64,000 nt of DNA from Blastomussa wellsi. Lineage: Eukaryota; Cnidaria; Anthozoa; Scleractinia; Plerogyridae. Below are positions 1 to 13,600 of this stretch, piece after piece. The DNA is taken from positions 28,958,289 through 29,022,288 of the forward strand of contig OX393562.1 of assembly GCA_947652115.1 (NCBI GenBank), in the 5' to 3' direction. The translations under genes and the position numbers were made by a program. The notes below the pieces were generated by a model. It made no database searches. It worked only from the letters and a program-made list of their open reading frames with translations, and was not told the origin of the DNA. Every line of letters begins with the position of its first letter. Within the stretch, counting starts at the first letter, position 1.

Positions 1-1032
1 CCGCAATGCGAAAACATTTGATCAGCGGTCTTTCGTAGGTGACCTTGGTAACCGCGTTGTTGTACCCAGGAATGACTGAAAAAATCTCGAAGTGAACAAC
101 ATTTTGCGAATTATTTTTGACAAAATTGACACAAAGAAGACCTTTTCGTCAAAGGCAGGTAAAACGTGTTCTTTATTTTAAGTTAAGGGTTTTTACGCTT
201 CAAACGTCTAAAGCAACAAAATATTATCCGCTTGCTGAGGTTTGGTCGACGGCTATCCGATCATGGACGTTCAGAATTAAGCTTATTGGCTTTTACCCTT
301 TTTAGTTCTTTGAAAATCTCAAGGAAAACCTTTACAATTTAATGTTTCCATTGTCTGAACCAGCCAAATTTTCAGGTTAATTATGACAATCGAAAACTGT
401 TTCTAATGCGTATATGTAGAAAAGTTATTTCAGTAAATCTGAACGCTGTTTGCCTATATCCTGAAGTACAGTGTTGCGTAAACTTAAATAGCCTTATTCA
501 TTTCGCGATCAATGCTGGTAAGGTGTTGATCTAGAAAGCTATTGACAAGGATTATGAAATCGATGTTGAAGAATCTTGACAACAGTCATATACATGTATA
601 AGCACAAAACAGCGATGGAGTTTAGGCTTGGGTGATAGTTTGTTAGTTTCCCCCGCAATTGCAAGTAAAAAGTTTAGCAAAGAAAAATAATGTCTAAATG
701 ATGATCATTGCTGATCATTCCGGGACTTATGTCTCCTCAAACCTGATTATTCAATTAATTTATAATCACCATGTTTGCATTCAATTTAGGAATATGGGCC
801 TTGGCGGGAAGAAGGGGGGGGGGGGGGGGTGATTTTCGACATTTTTCGGTCAAAATGCACAGAATTCAGGCAGCAGCACTTGTAAATTTTGGGCGGTTTT
901 ATACCGGTTTGATGCAAACACATTCACGTCTATGTTGACATTCCAAATGTTGCTGTGGAGCGACAATATCCCACATACATGTATGTACAAGTGTATGTGA
1001 AGCACAGAATAACAACTCCTTTTTGCTTGCAG
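1..1032. other. upstream flank of SAXO4-like gene, no gene seen
   Basis: No supported coding region. A poly-G run lies near 814-831. The only open frames are short and have no recognisable family or codon pattern. An AG acceptor with a pyrimidine run ends at 1032, twelve bases before the ATG of the SAXO4-like gene, so a 5' UTR exon may lie in this stretch, but I cannot place it. Confidence 0.5.
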
Positions 1033-1044
1033 AACAACTTAAAA

Positions 1045-4000
1045 ATGGGACGTCTTCCGTATGGGCCAGGGAATGCCCACATTTTACAAAGCAAAGGCCC
1101 AGATGTGGGGGTCATGAAGTTCTACTGCACTGAATACTCAACCAGCTATGGCAAGGAAGGCTTTATACCCAGAACTGGTCGCCATTCTGGTACGGGATAC
1201 CAGTCCAATTTTAGACCAGGGGTGTATTACAGTCGTCGCTTGGATGAACTTGATAACCCTGCGATGGGGTAAGATAAGAATTTAATGGAGGCTTACTTGC
1301 TATGTGTTGGGGCTCATCAGTGCCCGAGTACGATGTGAGATATATTTTAAAAGCAATATAGGACATTTCGGATCCACATTTATATAGCCTCATCTAAACA
1401 GACGGGGGCTGGGAAAATTATGCAAACCTGATATGCAGTCAAGGGTTTGCATGACTTTCGAGAATTCTCCAAGCCCTCAATGTACAGTGTAAACAAAAAG
1501 TCCTCTACTGCTTAGTTTATAAAATAACTGAGTCTACAAAATACACACGGAGCTAAAACATCACAAAATTAATTTACTATGCTTACATACTCTCATCAAA
1601 ACACACCTATAGACCAATGAGAGTGCATGTAGTATCTCAGTTTATTATGTAAAAAAATGGATTCAATTTATGTCCATTTTTCCTGCACTTTTTCTCTTTT
1701 TTGAACTTTTTATTGTGTTATACATGTATTACTCACTTCAGGTGTAAGACATATATATGTATTACCATGACAGAAATGTGGATGCAGCTGTAGTAATAGA
1801 TGATCCTCAATGTGAATTTTCAATTAGAACAATTTGGAACTTAAGTAACTGAAGCCTGTTAAGATGCAGGGCTTGAATAATGGTCCACAATAGAGAGTCA
1901 AGTCACAGAATTACTAATGTAATTGTTATATATAATTGCCACATTCTGTCAGTTAAAGAGGCAAAATCACAAAAGTTTGTTTTATGTCTTCTCCTTAATC
2001 TTGAAATTATCATTTTATCTCTAAACACCATCGCAAAAAACTCTATTTGCATGTCTGACATCTGATGCCATGAGCTATAATTTATTAGATTTGTTGTAAC
2101 GTGTAAATTCATTGGAGCCTGTTATTAAGCTTAGCCTTAAAACCAGTGATGCTTATCATTACACATTTTTGTGTTTTAAATTTTTTCACATCTTTTTCAG
2201 CCGTCTCTTGACAGACAACTACACTTCCATTACCAAGAAACACTTTTTGCCTTCTAAAGGATCAAGCGGCATTGATCCCTTCTCCAGAGGGCTTTACATG
2301 ACAGCGACAAGTGGGTTTGTTAAAGACATCCCTGTCACTGTTCCAAGGTCAAGACAGGTCAGCAAGCTTGATAAACGTCAGGGCCAACCTTGTCTAATTC
2401 CCAGTGATTAAGACGGGTTGAGGAAGAAGTTCACAATAAATTAAATTATGTCAAATGTATGATGAAAAACAAAACATCATTACTATCTGGCGATAATTAT
2501 CTTTAGATCAAAATTAAGAAAATTCAATTCATAAATTACCTAAGCTCGATTTCCAGCCTTTTGGGAGTCCGGTGGTCATCCAGTGGCAAAAAATGTGGGC
2601 TCGCAAAATGGCTGGAAATCGAGCCTATAAATAACACCCAGAAGAAGTATTTATTCATTTAATTTCATAAATACTCATAAAAGTGAACTTTAAAATGTTC
2701 CACTGTTGTATGCAAAATTTAAGGAATCATATGCACACAGTTGATACAATATCTGTTGTTTATAATTTATTTTCTTTTTCATCTTATAGGTGAGGGATGT
2801 ACACATTGACACCAGAGCAAAGGGAACAGTCTTCCCACTTCATCGTCCTTTGTTGCACACTCTCAAGCAAAAGGATCCTGTTTCTAGGGAAAATGCTTTC
2901 CATGTAAGTTACTACTTGAAAATTCACAGTAAAAATTGTACATGCAATTCAGCAAAAATTACTCATCTCTTGATAATTTCACTTTCTTCAGGGACCAAGC
3001 TACATGTCTACAGAAAATCACACCAACTTCCTCGGAACTACCAGTCAGAGAAGTAAGTACATGTACCACTGAAAATAATGGATTGACCATGTTGTAGCAC
3101 AGACCAGAAGAGTGGGAATCATGATGCCCTAATGGCTGGCATGGTGGCCTCCAGATTGAGCGGACTGGCCATATGGCGTTCAAGCCCTGACCAGCTGTGA
3201 TGTATTCCTAACCTAATAGATACTTTACTCTCACAGTGAAGTTGCACTCTTTTCGTTCTGCAAAACCCAAATAATTTTTTACATACTGCTACCAGCCTAA
3301 ATTGTGACATACATGTACAGATAATTATTACAAGCCTCACCTAAAGTTTGATTAAAATGTTGTTGTTTTTTTCTGACTTTCAGTGGACACTTCAAAAAAG
3401 ACTGTTGGATACAAAGAGGGATCAGGCTTTACACACGCTTATAATGATGAGCCAGTCACTTTCAATCCAATGGATGCTTATGAAGGAATAAGAGATGTAA
3501 GCTGTGTCTTTGATCAGGTGCTATTTTTCCAATATTAACACAAGCTACAGGTCTACAATATTATTTTACATACTACACATAATATAATACATATTTGTTA
3601 TTGTACATGTACAAAATTAATGTACCCAGTTGTTGTGAGTAGTGTTATAGAAAACTTAGTAAACGCAACTAAATGTCAACTCAACGAACAAGTCAGGCAA
3701 GTCCGCCATGTTTATGCACATGGCCCCATCCCCCACGGGGCGGCCTCATAAAATGTCAGGGGCCCCAAACCGTAGGGGGGTCCCCACAGGTTCAATATTA
3801 CAACACCAGTTTAATTTCATCCAGCAAAACAGATTTGTCATGTACATAGTCTGAATGATCATAATTAATAAACAAATTGTAACAAATTTCCAGACGAGTA
3901 TACAGGTATACATGTTGCAATAAACTAGCTAGTTTGATTTGCATTTAACTTTGTTCCAGATTAAACTACTGTTATCATTTTTGTACGGCTTATTAATATT

Positions 4001-7000
4001 ACTTGTACTTGTGTGGGAAGATCATTTTGGGACTGACTTTTTTGCCAAAATAACAATACTTGTACATGTAAAAAAAAAAACTAAGCATTTTGGGACAATT
4101 TGTGTTAAATTGTAGAGCTTTACCAGTATGAATTTTTAGTTTGATCATGAAATGTTTGATTTCAGCCAAGATGGACTTGCAGGCCAACTGGCTCCAGCAT
4201 CATGAAGAGAGATTTTCTCCCCGTTGAATATCTACATGTGAGTTAATGCAGCTAAAATGCTTTATCACTAAGCTTCTACTTTTATTTAGTTAGTATCTGT
4301 GCCAAAATTAAAAAAAAAAGATTAAACAGTGTACAAATTTAAAAACAATTATTATGCACAGAAATTATCATGCATGTACTGGAAACTGTTGTATGAGTGA
4401 CATGTACAAGTATTAGACCATCTTTTCTTACATTGTTTTTTGTAATTTGATCAACATAAACAAATGCACAAGTATCATATATTTGAAAGGAAATTGCACA
4501 TAATTATTGTGTGACAAATTTGCAATGTACATAAATACATTGATTTGTCATTCTCCATTAATTACTGTAGTTATGTTCCAAATTTAAAAGGCAACAAACT
4601 GCGTATAACCTAAGAGACTCTGAGAATAAGCTTAATGTTCCATTGCCACGCACAAACTATTATAAGAATAGCTTTAGCTATAGTGGCGCCACCCTTTGGA
4701 ACAGTCTTCCTCGGGACACAAGACAAGCAGAGTCCCTTGGGTTATTTAAGCATTTAATTAAAAAAGTACGTTGAGGCACGGCATTCGTGGAAAGCAGCTT
4801 TAGTTAGGTTAGGTTTTAAGCTTAGTTTCTTATAATAGTATTTTACCCATTTAATGCATGTTGATACTGATATATTTTAAATGTTTTTATTATTTATAGC
4901 TGATGAATTGTCCGTGGGTAAATAAAGATTATCTATCTATCTATCTATCTATTTTCTTATATGAATTTACATTCCTCTAAGCATAATAATTAATTTACAT
5001 GTACTTAACATGAAGGGAAATGAGAGTTTGCCAGTTTTGTCTCATGGATCAGAACGAGGCACAGGATTCACTCATGGCACAAAGGCAAGGCCAGTTTTCT
5101 ATTCAAAAGTTGGACAGGTAAGTCTTCGACATAGCAGGTCCAGTTAAACTCAGCAACATAACATGTGCGAGTTATTAAATTAAAAAAATACTTATGATAA
5201 TAAATACCACATCAAAAAGTTCCCTTTTTAATGGGGTTCAATTCTGCTGTCAGAATATTTTGGATATTTTAAGGGTATTTTGCTTGGAAACAACCCCTCA
5301 CAAAACCCTTCCCCCTCCCCCCCTGCCACAAAAAGATCAGTGCATGATGCCCCCTCCGAAATAACCTGATATTGACATTAGTAAAATGTCAACCTTTTCC
5401 CTTACCCCTCTAGAGCAACCCTCTCGTAAATCTAAAATGCAATGGCTTGTAATTATAGATATTGCGGATCAACGGATTTTGCCTAAATAAGCACACAGAT
5501 TGTGGATTTTAGTGAAAAATTAAGTGGATTCCTGGATTTTGAAAATGTAGTTTATCACAGGTTATGTAATAAGCCCAATTATGGATGCAGTTTGATTGGT
5601 TCCTATTTGTGATCTATTAAAGAACACAAGCACTGATCAAGTTTATATTATATTTTGCTTCTTTGTTATATAAAACAGATAGATTCCATGTTTCCATGTG
5701 TCTGTTCAGTAATAGATCACAGAAGGGGTCAACATGTGGTAATAACATCAGTGACACACAAATGAGGCGACACTTTTTTGTTCTTACCAGATTTTGAGGT
5801 CATCAGTGATCTATTACTCAACAGATGCATGGCAACATGGAATCTATTTGTTGATTAGCTGATAATTTTAGCTCAGAATCGAGACTCTGAATGCCACAAA
5901 GTTCGTATCTTCAGTCTTGGTCTTAGTGTTATCGTTTTGTCTGTTTGCATGGACGAGACCCAAACCACCGCTTTACATTAGAACTGCCGCAAAAAGAGCA
6001 ATGATATGAAACCTGTTGCAAAATTGTCATCGATCACAAACGACATCTACCGTCCTTTCAGTGAAGCTATTGCACAGAAAGTTTTCAAGGAATGTGTATG
6101 CGAATTTGAACGAAAATAGTGGCGGAATAACGGGTTTGGCATTCGTGTACACCTATTCACCCCCCCCCCCCCGGCCCCCCCTCCCCTCGAAATACAGTAC
6201 TGTATGTCACAAAAAAAAATGAATTTGATCAAATTTCTGAATTTTAATACGTTACACTGTATTACCATGCTACCTTCTTTATTTCTAACTAATCACTTAC
6301 ATTTTTTGCGGGATTATTTGATTGCTTCCTGTCAGGAGTACACCAAACTCGGTGATCTTCACCCTCGAGTCCAAGAGCGGATGAAAAAGCTGGATCCAGC
6401 TGAATACTCCAACATGGCCAACCCTAATAACTTATCGAGGTACCTTGCATTTGGATATAACAATGCACTACTTGGCTGTTCATGATTTAATAATCAACAA
6501 GACCTAACTTCTTAAAATGATACCCACTCCGCCCGCCATTTTGGATATGAGGAGAATGGGCTCAAGTATTTTCCCGCGCTAATATATGACGCGGCACGAC
6601 TTCCGGTAAAACCTTCATACCAAAGTATCGAAAAGTACACCAAACGATTCATTTCATTTTTGTTTAATTTTAGTCTAAAAGATATAAATTTGACAGGTCA
6701 ATACATGTGCTTAAGCTTATGATCGCTTATGGATGGACCAGTGGAAAAGTAAGGGGAAGGGAAGCAAAAAAGTTTCTTCCTTACGAAAAAGAAATGGGCC
6801 CACAGATTATTAGCCTGCGAACACAGACGGATTTCCGGATTTCGTTTCACGCACAAAAGCCGGAAATCCGACTGTGTTCGCAGGCGAACGGATTATTGTC
6901 AACTGAAAATGAGAAGCTGCAATCCATTAAAAGAAAAATTCCGCCGTAGATGCACGTAAAAATTCTTAAATCCCACAAAATTCCCTCCTCCAATCACTTT

Positions 7001-10000
7001 TCTAATGGTCCACCCGTTTCGAAGACCAATAACTAAAATCAGCCAATTAGATTGCTCCATTGCTGGTCCAATATTTTCTAAGAAGTGGACCGGGTATATT
7101 GTCCCGAATGATCTCGTGCGAATTCTTGCATTTTAATACTTCACAAAAGTGAAAAAGATAAACTTGACTCGCTCGAAAATCTCTTTTCGAGCATTGTAGA
7201 ACGGTGTTCGGGAATTCCTTCTCGGCTGTGAACATCCGATGTCGGCCGATGGGTCCTTTCCGCTTTCGGCTTTATCTGAATTTTTTCCAATAACCAAGCG
7301 CTAGGGCTGCCCTGGGCGGATATCGGTCCTCGGTCTCAATTTGTACGGACCCCGCTGCTTTCGGTCTATATTATCAAGACCTCTCGTTGATATTCTCCCA
7401 GTATGGCAATCGCGCGCGGTTAATAAGATGTATGACAGTGTATAGCGATATTAAAACTGAAGTGCTTGTCAAAGAGTTTAAGACGGATTCCGCTCAAAGT
7501 TCGAGCAATAAGTGCAAAAATTATTTACCAAATATCTACTCCCAACACGGTAACTTTTTGAATACTATTTAAAACATCTCACTGTAATTCATTTCTCTAG
7601 GTAACCCCGCGATTAAATCCCCACGCATTCTCGAGAAATTTAATGTCAAACCTCGTAAGAATGCTCAAAGCATGTGCTTACTGTGCTTTCAACTAACGCG
7701 AAAGGTCCCTTTTAATTGAAATATGGATAACTTCAAGTTCAATTTTCTCTCGCGGGGTCAGCTTGAGAGCTTAAGTCTTGATAAGATCTTCTTACCTTTA
7801 GTTAAAATATTACCATGCTATGAGATTTTTTGGTAACTTTATTTTTGCCATTATTGCTCGAATGTTCTGCGGAAATCATCTTAATAGTGTAATAAGGCGA
7901 GGGTAATATAAAGTAAAGATCCCAAGCTCGCACAGGCAGAGAGCGACAAAAAGTTGATCAAGAGATCTTTGACATGGTATGATACAGCTAACTCGTGCTA
8001 TTGTGTAGCTATAGTTCATGTTGTTGATAAATGTGACAATTGTTGATACATGTGATAATTTTTTAACTTGTGTTGTTCTATCGCTTTGTTATCTCATAGC
8101 ATTGCCAAGATATCATTCAGAGGTAAACAGAGAAATGATCCAACGGAGGCGGAGAGACTGGGTAACGTCTCCACAGGAACAAAGGTGGGTAAATTTTTGC
8201 AAATCTTCTATAATTTCAGAAAAAACCACAACAAAGCAATGAAGATTGCAGTGTCTTGGGTAGACCTTGATCAGTTAAAATCTTAAGATACTAAGTAAAA
8301 AAAAAGGTGAACTAAAGCCCCCGGCAAGGAGAAGAGATTGAAACAGAAATAAAATAAGATGAAAACAAGAAGAACGTATTTGCCCGATATTTCGTGCAAA
8401 ACGAACCTTCTATGGGGACTAAAAGAAAATAAATACAAAAAATTACACAAAATGGCCGTTACATGTAGGACCTTTGAAATATAAAATCAGAGGCTATGAT
8501 AGGTTAAAAAATACGTTAATTTTATAAAGGAACAATGAAAACTTATGGACGAGGCTCCGAGGTCTAATGCTATCCATTTTATACATATACCATTTCTTTT
8601 TAACGGAGGTCACCCGTTCATATAACCGCGGAATTTTCCAAGCCAAATTTCTCACAAGAGTCACCTTCTCGCTTCCGATTGTGTTTTTGACAATGAAATC
8701 AAATGATCAACGTAACAGAGGTGATTCCAGGGGGAGGTTTGTGGGGGCTGCATCCCCTCACTTCCCCGCGCTTGGCAACTTTACGAACTTGTTTGGCTAT
8801 ACCCGACCCGACCCCTGTAAACCGTGATAGCCTTGTGAAGAAGCGATGTGTTTTTGGTTGCATTTTCCACTCGTCTATTTTAGGAGCTAACAGGATACAG
8901 TGAAAACAATGACCAATATTTTGAGACAGCCGAGACTGCAGACTCTCTGAGAAGATTTGAAACTCATTACAATGCCAAGTAAGTAAAGCTCTGCGCAGAA
9001 CCATCGCCGGCACAAGTCATATCATATAGGATAAAAACTGATGAAGTGCGGAAAAAATTTCTGCAAATTTCTTTACCAAGTTTTTGCCTGGATTGCGTAA
9101 AGGAACTACATGATAAAAATTTATTAAGCCCAAATTTGTCCTTCTCAATTTTTTCCATCATTGTTCCTTTTTGGATTATCAACTCTTTGGTGTCCTCCCA
9201 TCTCAGTTAACTATTATTTTGAAGAGTATTAATCTTGAATCACAAAAATGACTCAAAATATCGTGACGTAGTTATTAGCGTTGTACAAGATTTTTTGCAT
9301 AGTTATAAAAAAATAACCAAGAAAGAAAAAGTAGAATGTCTTTCTATGAAATTGTAGCAGGAGGGCAGAACTGAGACTTTTAGCTTGCTCAAGGTGGATC
9401 AGTTTGCTAATACAAACCTCCAGCGGTATCGGGAAATTACCAGCCTTCCACCCGTATTTCTAGGGAGGATTCAGTTTTTGTTTTGCGGTTCTTTCTTTAG
9501 GCACTATGATATGAATCCACGCGGTGAAGACCGCATGGGACGAACGGACGGCAACGTAATGTCCCAGCTGCCAAATGGCTTCACAAAAGGAACAAGTGTT
9601 CACACACTGGGCCCTAATATCAACACTACGGCTGAGCTCCGCTGGCAGAGGCCTTATGTTGCTAGGTACAGTGAGATTGCCCACTATTTTACCGCCCTAT
9701 TAGCCTGTAAGTTACTGTCTGTCTTAGCGCCTCATACATGTTCGTACATAGCTTAGGCTCTTTCTGCAACTTCACCCGTCAAAGTGAGCGAGATGAGGAG
9801 AGGGGTAAGGGAAGGGTTGAGAGCAAATGTACCAGAATATCTCCCACTTCACTTTTCATTGTTTCATTCGATTTCCTTATGAACACGCGAGTTAACTAGC
9901 TGCAGTGCCCCCATCGTTTCAATTTTCTTGTAAATTTTGAGTGCCTTCTTATATCTCGCTATGTGAAATTTTCATTTTGTTTGTAGGAGCATAAAAGCAA

Positions 10001-10068
10001 GAGACCCCTACTATGATGACCACGCGCATGACGCGAAGCTGCACACCGCTGTTGCAATAACTGCATAA
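1045..10068 (+). CDS. SAXO4: SAXO4/PPP1R32-like axonemal microtubule protein (12 exons, 457 aa)
   Basis: Homologue of vertebrate protein phosphatase 1 regulatory subunit 32, also called stabilizer of axonemal microtubules 4, a ciliary/flagellar protein. Coding exons: 1045-1268, 2201-2357, 2790-2903, 2992-3052, 3384-3496, 4166-4237, 5016-5117, 6336-6439, 8100-8184, 8884-8978, 9501-9665, 9987-10068. All introns are GT-AG and phases join without a break, giving 457 aa (human about 425). The start is set by the family N-terminus: MGRLPYG here, MGKLP-type in vertebrates. The ATG at 955 is in frame but an acceptor at 1031-1032 probably makes it intronic. Family-like stretches are KFYCTEYSTSYG, GTGYQSNF, LDNPAMG, VHIDT and YKEGSGFTHAY. 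Exon 9 contains KISF, which fits the RVxF-type PP1 docking pattern. There is no signal peptide or membrane segment. The protein is low in secondary-structure motifs and has repeated short aromatic/Gly boxes. Introns hold a LINE tail and small foldback elements. The 3' end converges on the SLC16-like gene. Confidence 0.9.
2541..2627. repeat. short palindromic element in SAXO4 intron 2
   Basis: The two ends are inverted copies: left reads TAAGCTCGATTTCCAGCC and the right end is its near-perfect complement. The whole unit is only 87 bases, so it looks like a minimal foldback/MITE remnant. Confidence 0.65.
4580..4952 (+). mobile_element. 3' end of a non-LTR (LINE) retrotransposon with ATCT tail
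   Basis: The + strand encodes a short C-terminal piece ending at a TGA at 4772-4774, with the typical end of many animal LINE ORFs: a box YSGATLWNSLPRDTR followed by SLGLFKHLIKK. A roughly 150-base AT-rich 3' UTR follows, then an AATAAA-like stretch and an (ATCT)n microsatellite at 4929-4952, the usual 3' tail of such elements. It is truncated at the 5' side and lies in SAXO4 intron 6. The exact clade (CR1/L2-like) is a guess. Confidence 0.75.
5674..5853. repeat. MITE-like element with ~48-bp inverted termini
   Basis: The left end (AACAGATAGATTCCATGTTT onward) and the right end (ending AACATGGAATCTATTTGTTG) are inverted copies over roughly 48 bases with a few mismatches. It is non-coding, about 180 bases, in SAXO4 intron 7. 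Confidence 0.7.
6158..6188. repeat. C-rich homopolymer tract
   Basis: A run of about 15 C, then GG and two more C-rich blocks, in SAXO4 intron 7. Such tracts are common slippage and assembly-error sites. Confidence 0.8.
6813..6885. repeat. short foldback element
   Basis: GCCTGCGAACACAGACGGAT at the left is matched by an inverted copy ending GTGTTCGCAGGC, with one mismatch in the arm. It is about 73 bases long with a loop of roughly 20 bases, in SAXO4 intron 8. Confidence 0.7.
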
Positions 10069-10519
10069 CCAGTCAGTCGATCAGATTTGACAGCCAACCA
10101 GCAACATGTTACGCCATAACTCTATCTGGTTCATTTTTATCTTTCTTTTTTTATTAATTTTGAAACCCGTTTTACTCAGTTTTGAGATCACGTGTTTTTT
10201 AAGTTGCTTATTAGTCTTGAGTGAATTGGAAAGCGGTGACAGTAGAAGGAAAAAAAAAACAATCTGATAGACGTTGTTGTCTCGTTTTGTACCCTTCTTT
10301 AAAACAATGAGTGTTTTAACAGCTGATTATATACAACGCAAAACGAAAATTGTGACCCTGTTTGATCAAAATTATCCTATGTATGTACCCTTGACGTGTA
10401 GCTATGTTCAAGCAATATGGGTTCTTCGAATTGAACTTTTAGTCGATAAGTGAATGGAGCAAATCACTGGAACGTTAATACATTTATTTGTACTAAGAAA
10501 TCGTGCGATTAAGTTAACA

Positions 10520-10556
10520 AATAAAATCTACTGGCACATGGAGCTGGCTGAATAAA
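10520..10556 (+). terminator. candidate polyadenylation signals of SAXO4-like gene
   Basis: AATAAA occurs at 10520-10525 and again at 10551-10556, about 450-480 bases after the stop. These are the first exact copies downstream of the stop codon. Confidence 0.5.
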
Positions 10557-10604
10557 ACTCACAAAATGAAACTGAAGTTTTGAAATTCCTTGATTAATGT
10601 ATTT

Positions 10605-10610
10605 TTTATT
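10605..10610 (-). terminator. candidate polyadenylation signal of SLC16-like gene
   Basis: TTTATT on + reads AATAAA on -, 46 bases past the stop codon. This is close for a 3' UTR but plausible. Confidence 0.35.
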
Positions 10611-10655
10611 AATTTTTGTGCTTTTGCGCAAGTGAATCCTTTCATCAGTGTTCCA

Positions 10656-13600
10656 TTACAGTTGATTTAGACAGCTTTCACTAATGGAGTCCATGCTGAA
10701 CTGTCTATAAATAGCTAATGGTTTTTCTCTGGCTGTATTCTTTTTCAAGTCAAAGCTCTTCCTTTTTCCAAGGCATAACAGAACAAGAGGCAGTAATCCG
10801 GCTATTTGCGCCAAAATTCCAGCCATAATAAATGGCCACTTGTAGCAATTAAAAACGTCCACCAGGTATCCTGAAATCAGATGACCAGCAAAAACTGTGA
10901 TTAGAAGACAGACTTTTGCAACACTTTTCTTACATAACGTCCCATCATATGCTAAATGTAAACCCTAGACAATGCCTGTTCTAAACAGAAGATTTTTGGA
11001 TGTATTACTTTGGAAATAATTGATTTTCTACTGCAAGAGAGTGACGGCCCAGACCACGAAAAAAAGTCAGATGTTGTCGATTATTTTTTTTCATCGAACG
11101 GAACATATTTTCTCCATTTAAGTCTAAATGCATTTCCAAATGCAAGTTATAAAGATACAGTTAATAAAAATAGTCTTGAGCAAGCATCAATAACAACAAA
11201 AAATAAATAAGAAGAACAGAAATTGAGGTCATTCCCCTGAAATAGAACTGACAATAGATTTTCGTTCAAACTTTGCCCATTTGTTGTTCATCGTAAGGGA
11301 ATTTAAATTTTGTAATGAAAAAGAGGGGTTCCCATATTCGTTTAAGAGCAGGAGCACCTTGAAAATACCCCATAATTCGTTAAAATATCAGCTTCAGAAA
11401 TGTTTTCATTTGACTAGCTCATGCCACGTCTTATGGGAGAAGAAAAAAATAGGGAGAAAGCAAAACAAGGGAAAAACTATAGATATACTGTATCGCCTTC
11501 AAGGAACAATTTAATATATGTTTCATTATGAAAGCACGCATTTCCAATCGACCTTGATTCAACTTGTTACTAGTATGCAGTGATCTCGAGGCCACAATAT
11601 CTGTTCAGTAAGTTTACGTTTCCGTCGATTATTTATTTTTCTGCAATGGGAATTTGTTTACATTTCTGTTATGGGAAGAAAGTGATTGCTAGTCTCAGAA
11701 AAAGGGTAAAAAAATATAGGTCACCATACTCGTTTACGAGAAAACGACGATTTATCTCCTTCACGAGCAAAGCCGTAAATAAAACGCCGCAGTTTTCTTT
11801 AGGTGCGCGCGCTGCTGACGCAATAAATCGTGCGCAGTAAGGATGCGAAATGCAATACAGGAAAATGACCTTAATTATTCGTATTTGCGTAAAATAGCTG
11901 AGTAAAGATGGAAACGACTACAATTGGTACACAATTGCTCGATTAGTTATAACTGCGCCATACACCGGTTTATGAGATAAAATTTCCTCAGGCTTTCTCA
12001 CCTGCCACAGGAGGCCCGGTTGCAAGTCCCACGGCCAGCAAAGTATCTCCCAGCCCCAACGCGGCCGCTCTACGCTTCTCATCCACCGTGAACATAACAA
12101 GTAAATTCATTGTCGTGATAAAGATACCATCTCCAAAACCGTAAATCACGGCAAAAACTGTAAGTCCCGCGTACGTCTGTATAACTGGAAGCACTATAGT
12201 AGCAAATCCGACAAGCAGGGCTCCAAGCTGATAAATAAAAATGGTGCTTATCCACCTGACGTCACAAAGTCTCCCGGTCACAACGCGTGCCGCGGTAGAT
12301 GACAAACCAAGAAAAATAAGAAGCCAAGATGCCGAGTCAGCAGAAATGCCAAGGGCAAGACAATAGCTGATCTGTTAAAAAAAGTAAAACAAAATTCCAC
12401 TGAAACTCAGAATATCACCTCTGATTTACAAATATCATCATCATAATTGAAGACAACCGTTACATGAAGCAAGTATAAAACTGCATACCGTAAACTGCCG
12501 CTTATAAGCCTCCCCCCACACTTACAAGCCCCCTAGCTGGTTATAGGCCCATAAACGAATATCACATCTGAATAGTCGTTTTATGAAATAAGTCTAAAAT
12601 TGCATAGTTAAAAGCAAATACATTGACAGCCCATAATCGCTTGCTATAAGTATATAAGGTTTGGACTTTCACAGGCCTTTGGCAATTGTGACCTCTAATT
12701 ATAACTTACGACGTGAAAAAAGGAAGGGCGAGCTTCATGTAGACGCGATACAAAGAACAGTATTCGTCATCCAGTCTTTGACTGAAACAAAACCTATTTG
12801 ATAGATGATCATGATAAATTTTAGCTCGGTGAAAAATGAAATGATCAGTTATGACACGTGCGAGGGACAAAAGAAAAACATTCTGAGTGCCAGACACAGG
12901 ATTCGAACCCATGACCTCCCATGCCAGATACGCACAGGGCGCTCTAACCAGTATATGTGTTGAGTTTGTGGTTGCTTCTCGTCCTTGCTCCGAGGGTTTT
13001 TCTCTGGGTTGTCCGATTTTCCTCCCTCCTCAAAAACCAACACTTCCAAATTCCAATTAGACCTGGATAGAGGACCGGCATGAAAACCAACTGAGGCTGA
13101 TGTTGCTTCCTCCCTCAATATCGTTATTTATTGATTGATTGATTGGTTGATATATTTCTTGATCAATTTATTTATTTCTTTACTTATTCATATTTACTCT
13201 CCATAAGGGATCCCAGTCCATCGCGGTTTACCCTCAGTGTTTTAATTTGCCGAGTTGTCCCAGTACCAGTTCGCTAGAAGCTTTTTTGTTTTATTCCTGG
13301 GTGAACTCTTTCGCCCAATAATTCGGCTATCAGAATCCTCACCTCCTCTCTCACCTCTTCCCGGTCCCTTCCTAATTCTTTCATGATATTGTTAGCATGC
13401 ACAGGAGGAATTTGATGGAGGATTTCTCTCACTCAGTTTCCATAACCCAGCCAAATAATTTGGTATTGATATTGATATTGATATTGACACACACCATAAC
13501 ATACTTACCAGATATATTTGTGGTATGTAATGCCCAAAGGTCATTACGGTAAGACTTAAAATAGCTATTGTATAGGATGGAACCTTGAACACGGAAAAGT

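Larger units (their letters stand above)
10069..10655. other. convergent 3' intergenic spacer
   Basis: The gap between the stop codons of the SAXO4-like (+) and SLC16-like (-) genes, presumably both 3' UTRs. I see polyadenylation signals but no other feature. Confidence 0.6.

Noticed and set aside
955..1044. In-frame upstream ATG extending the SAXO4-like protein by 30 residues
   Set aside because: A splice acceptor precedes the MGRLP start, and the family begins at MG(K/R)LP. The extra residues show no family similarity.
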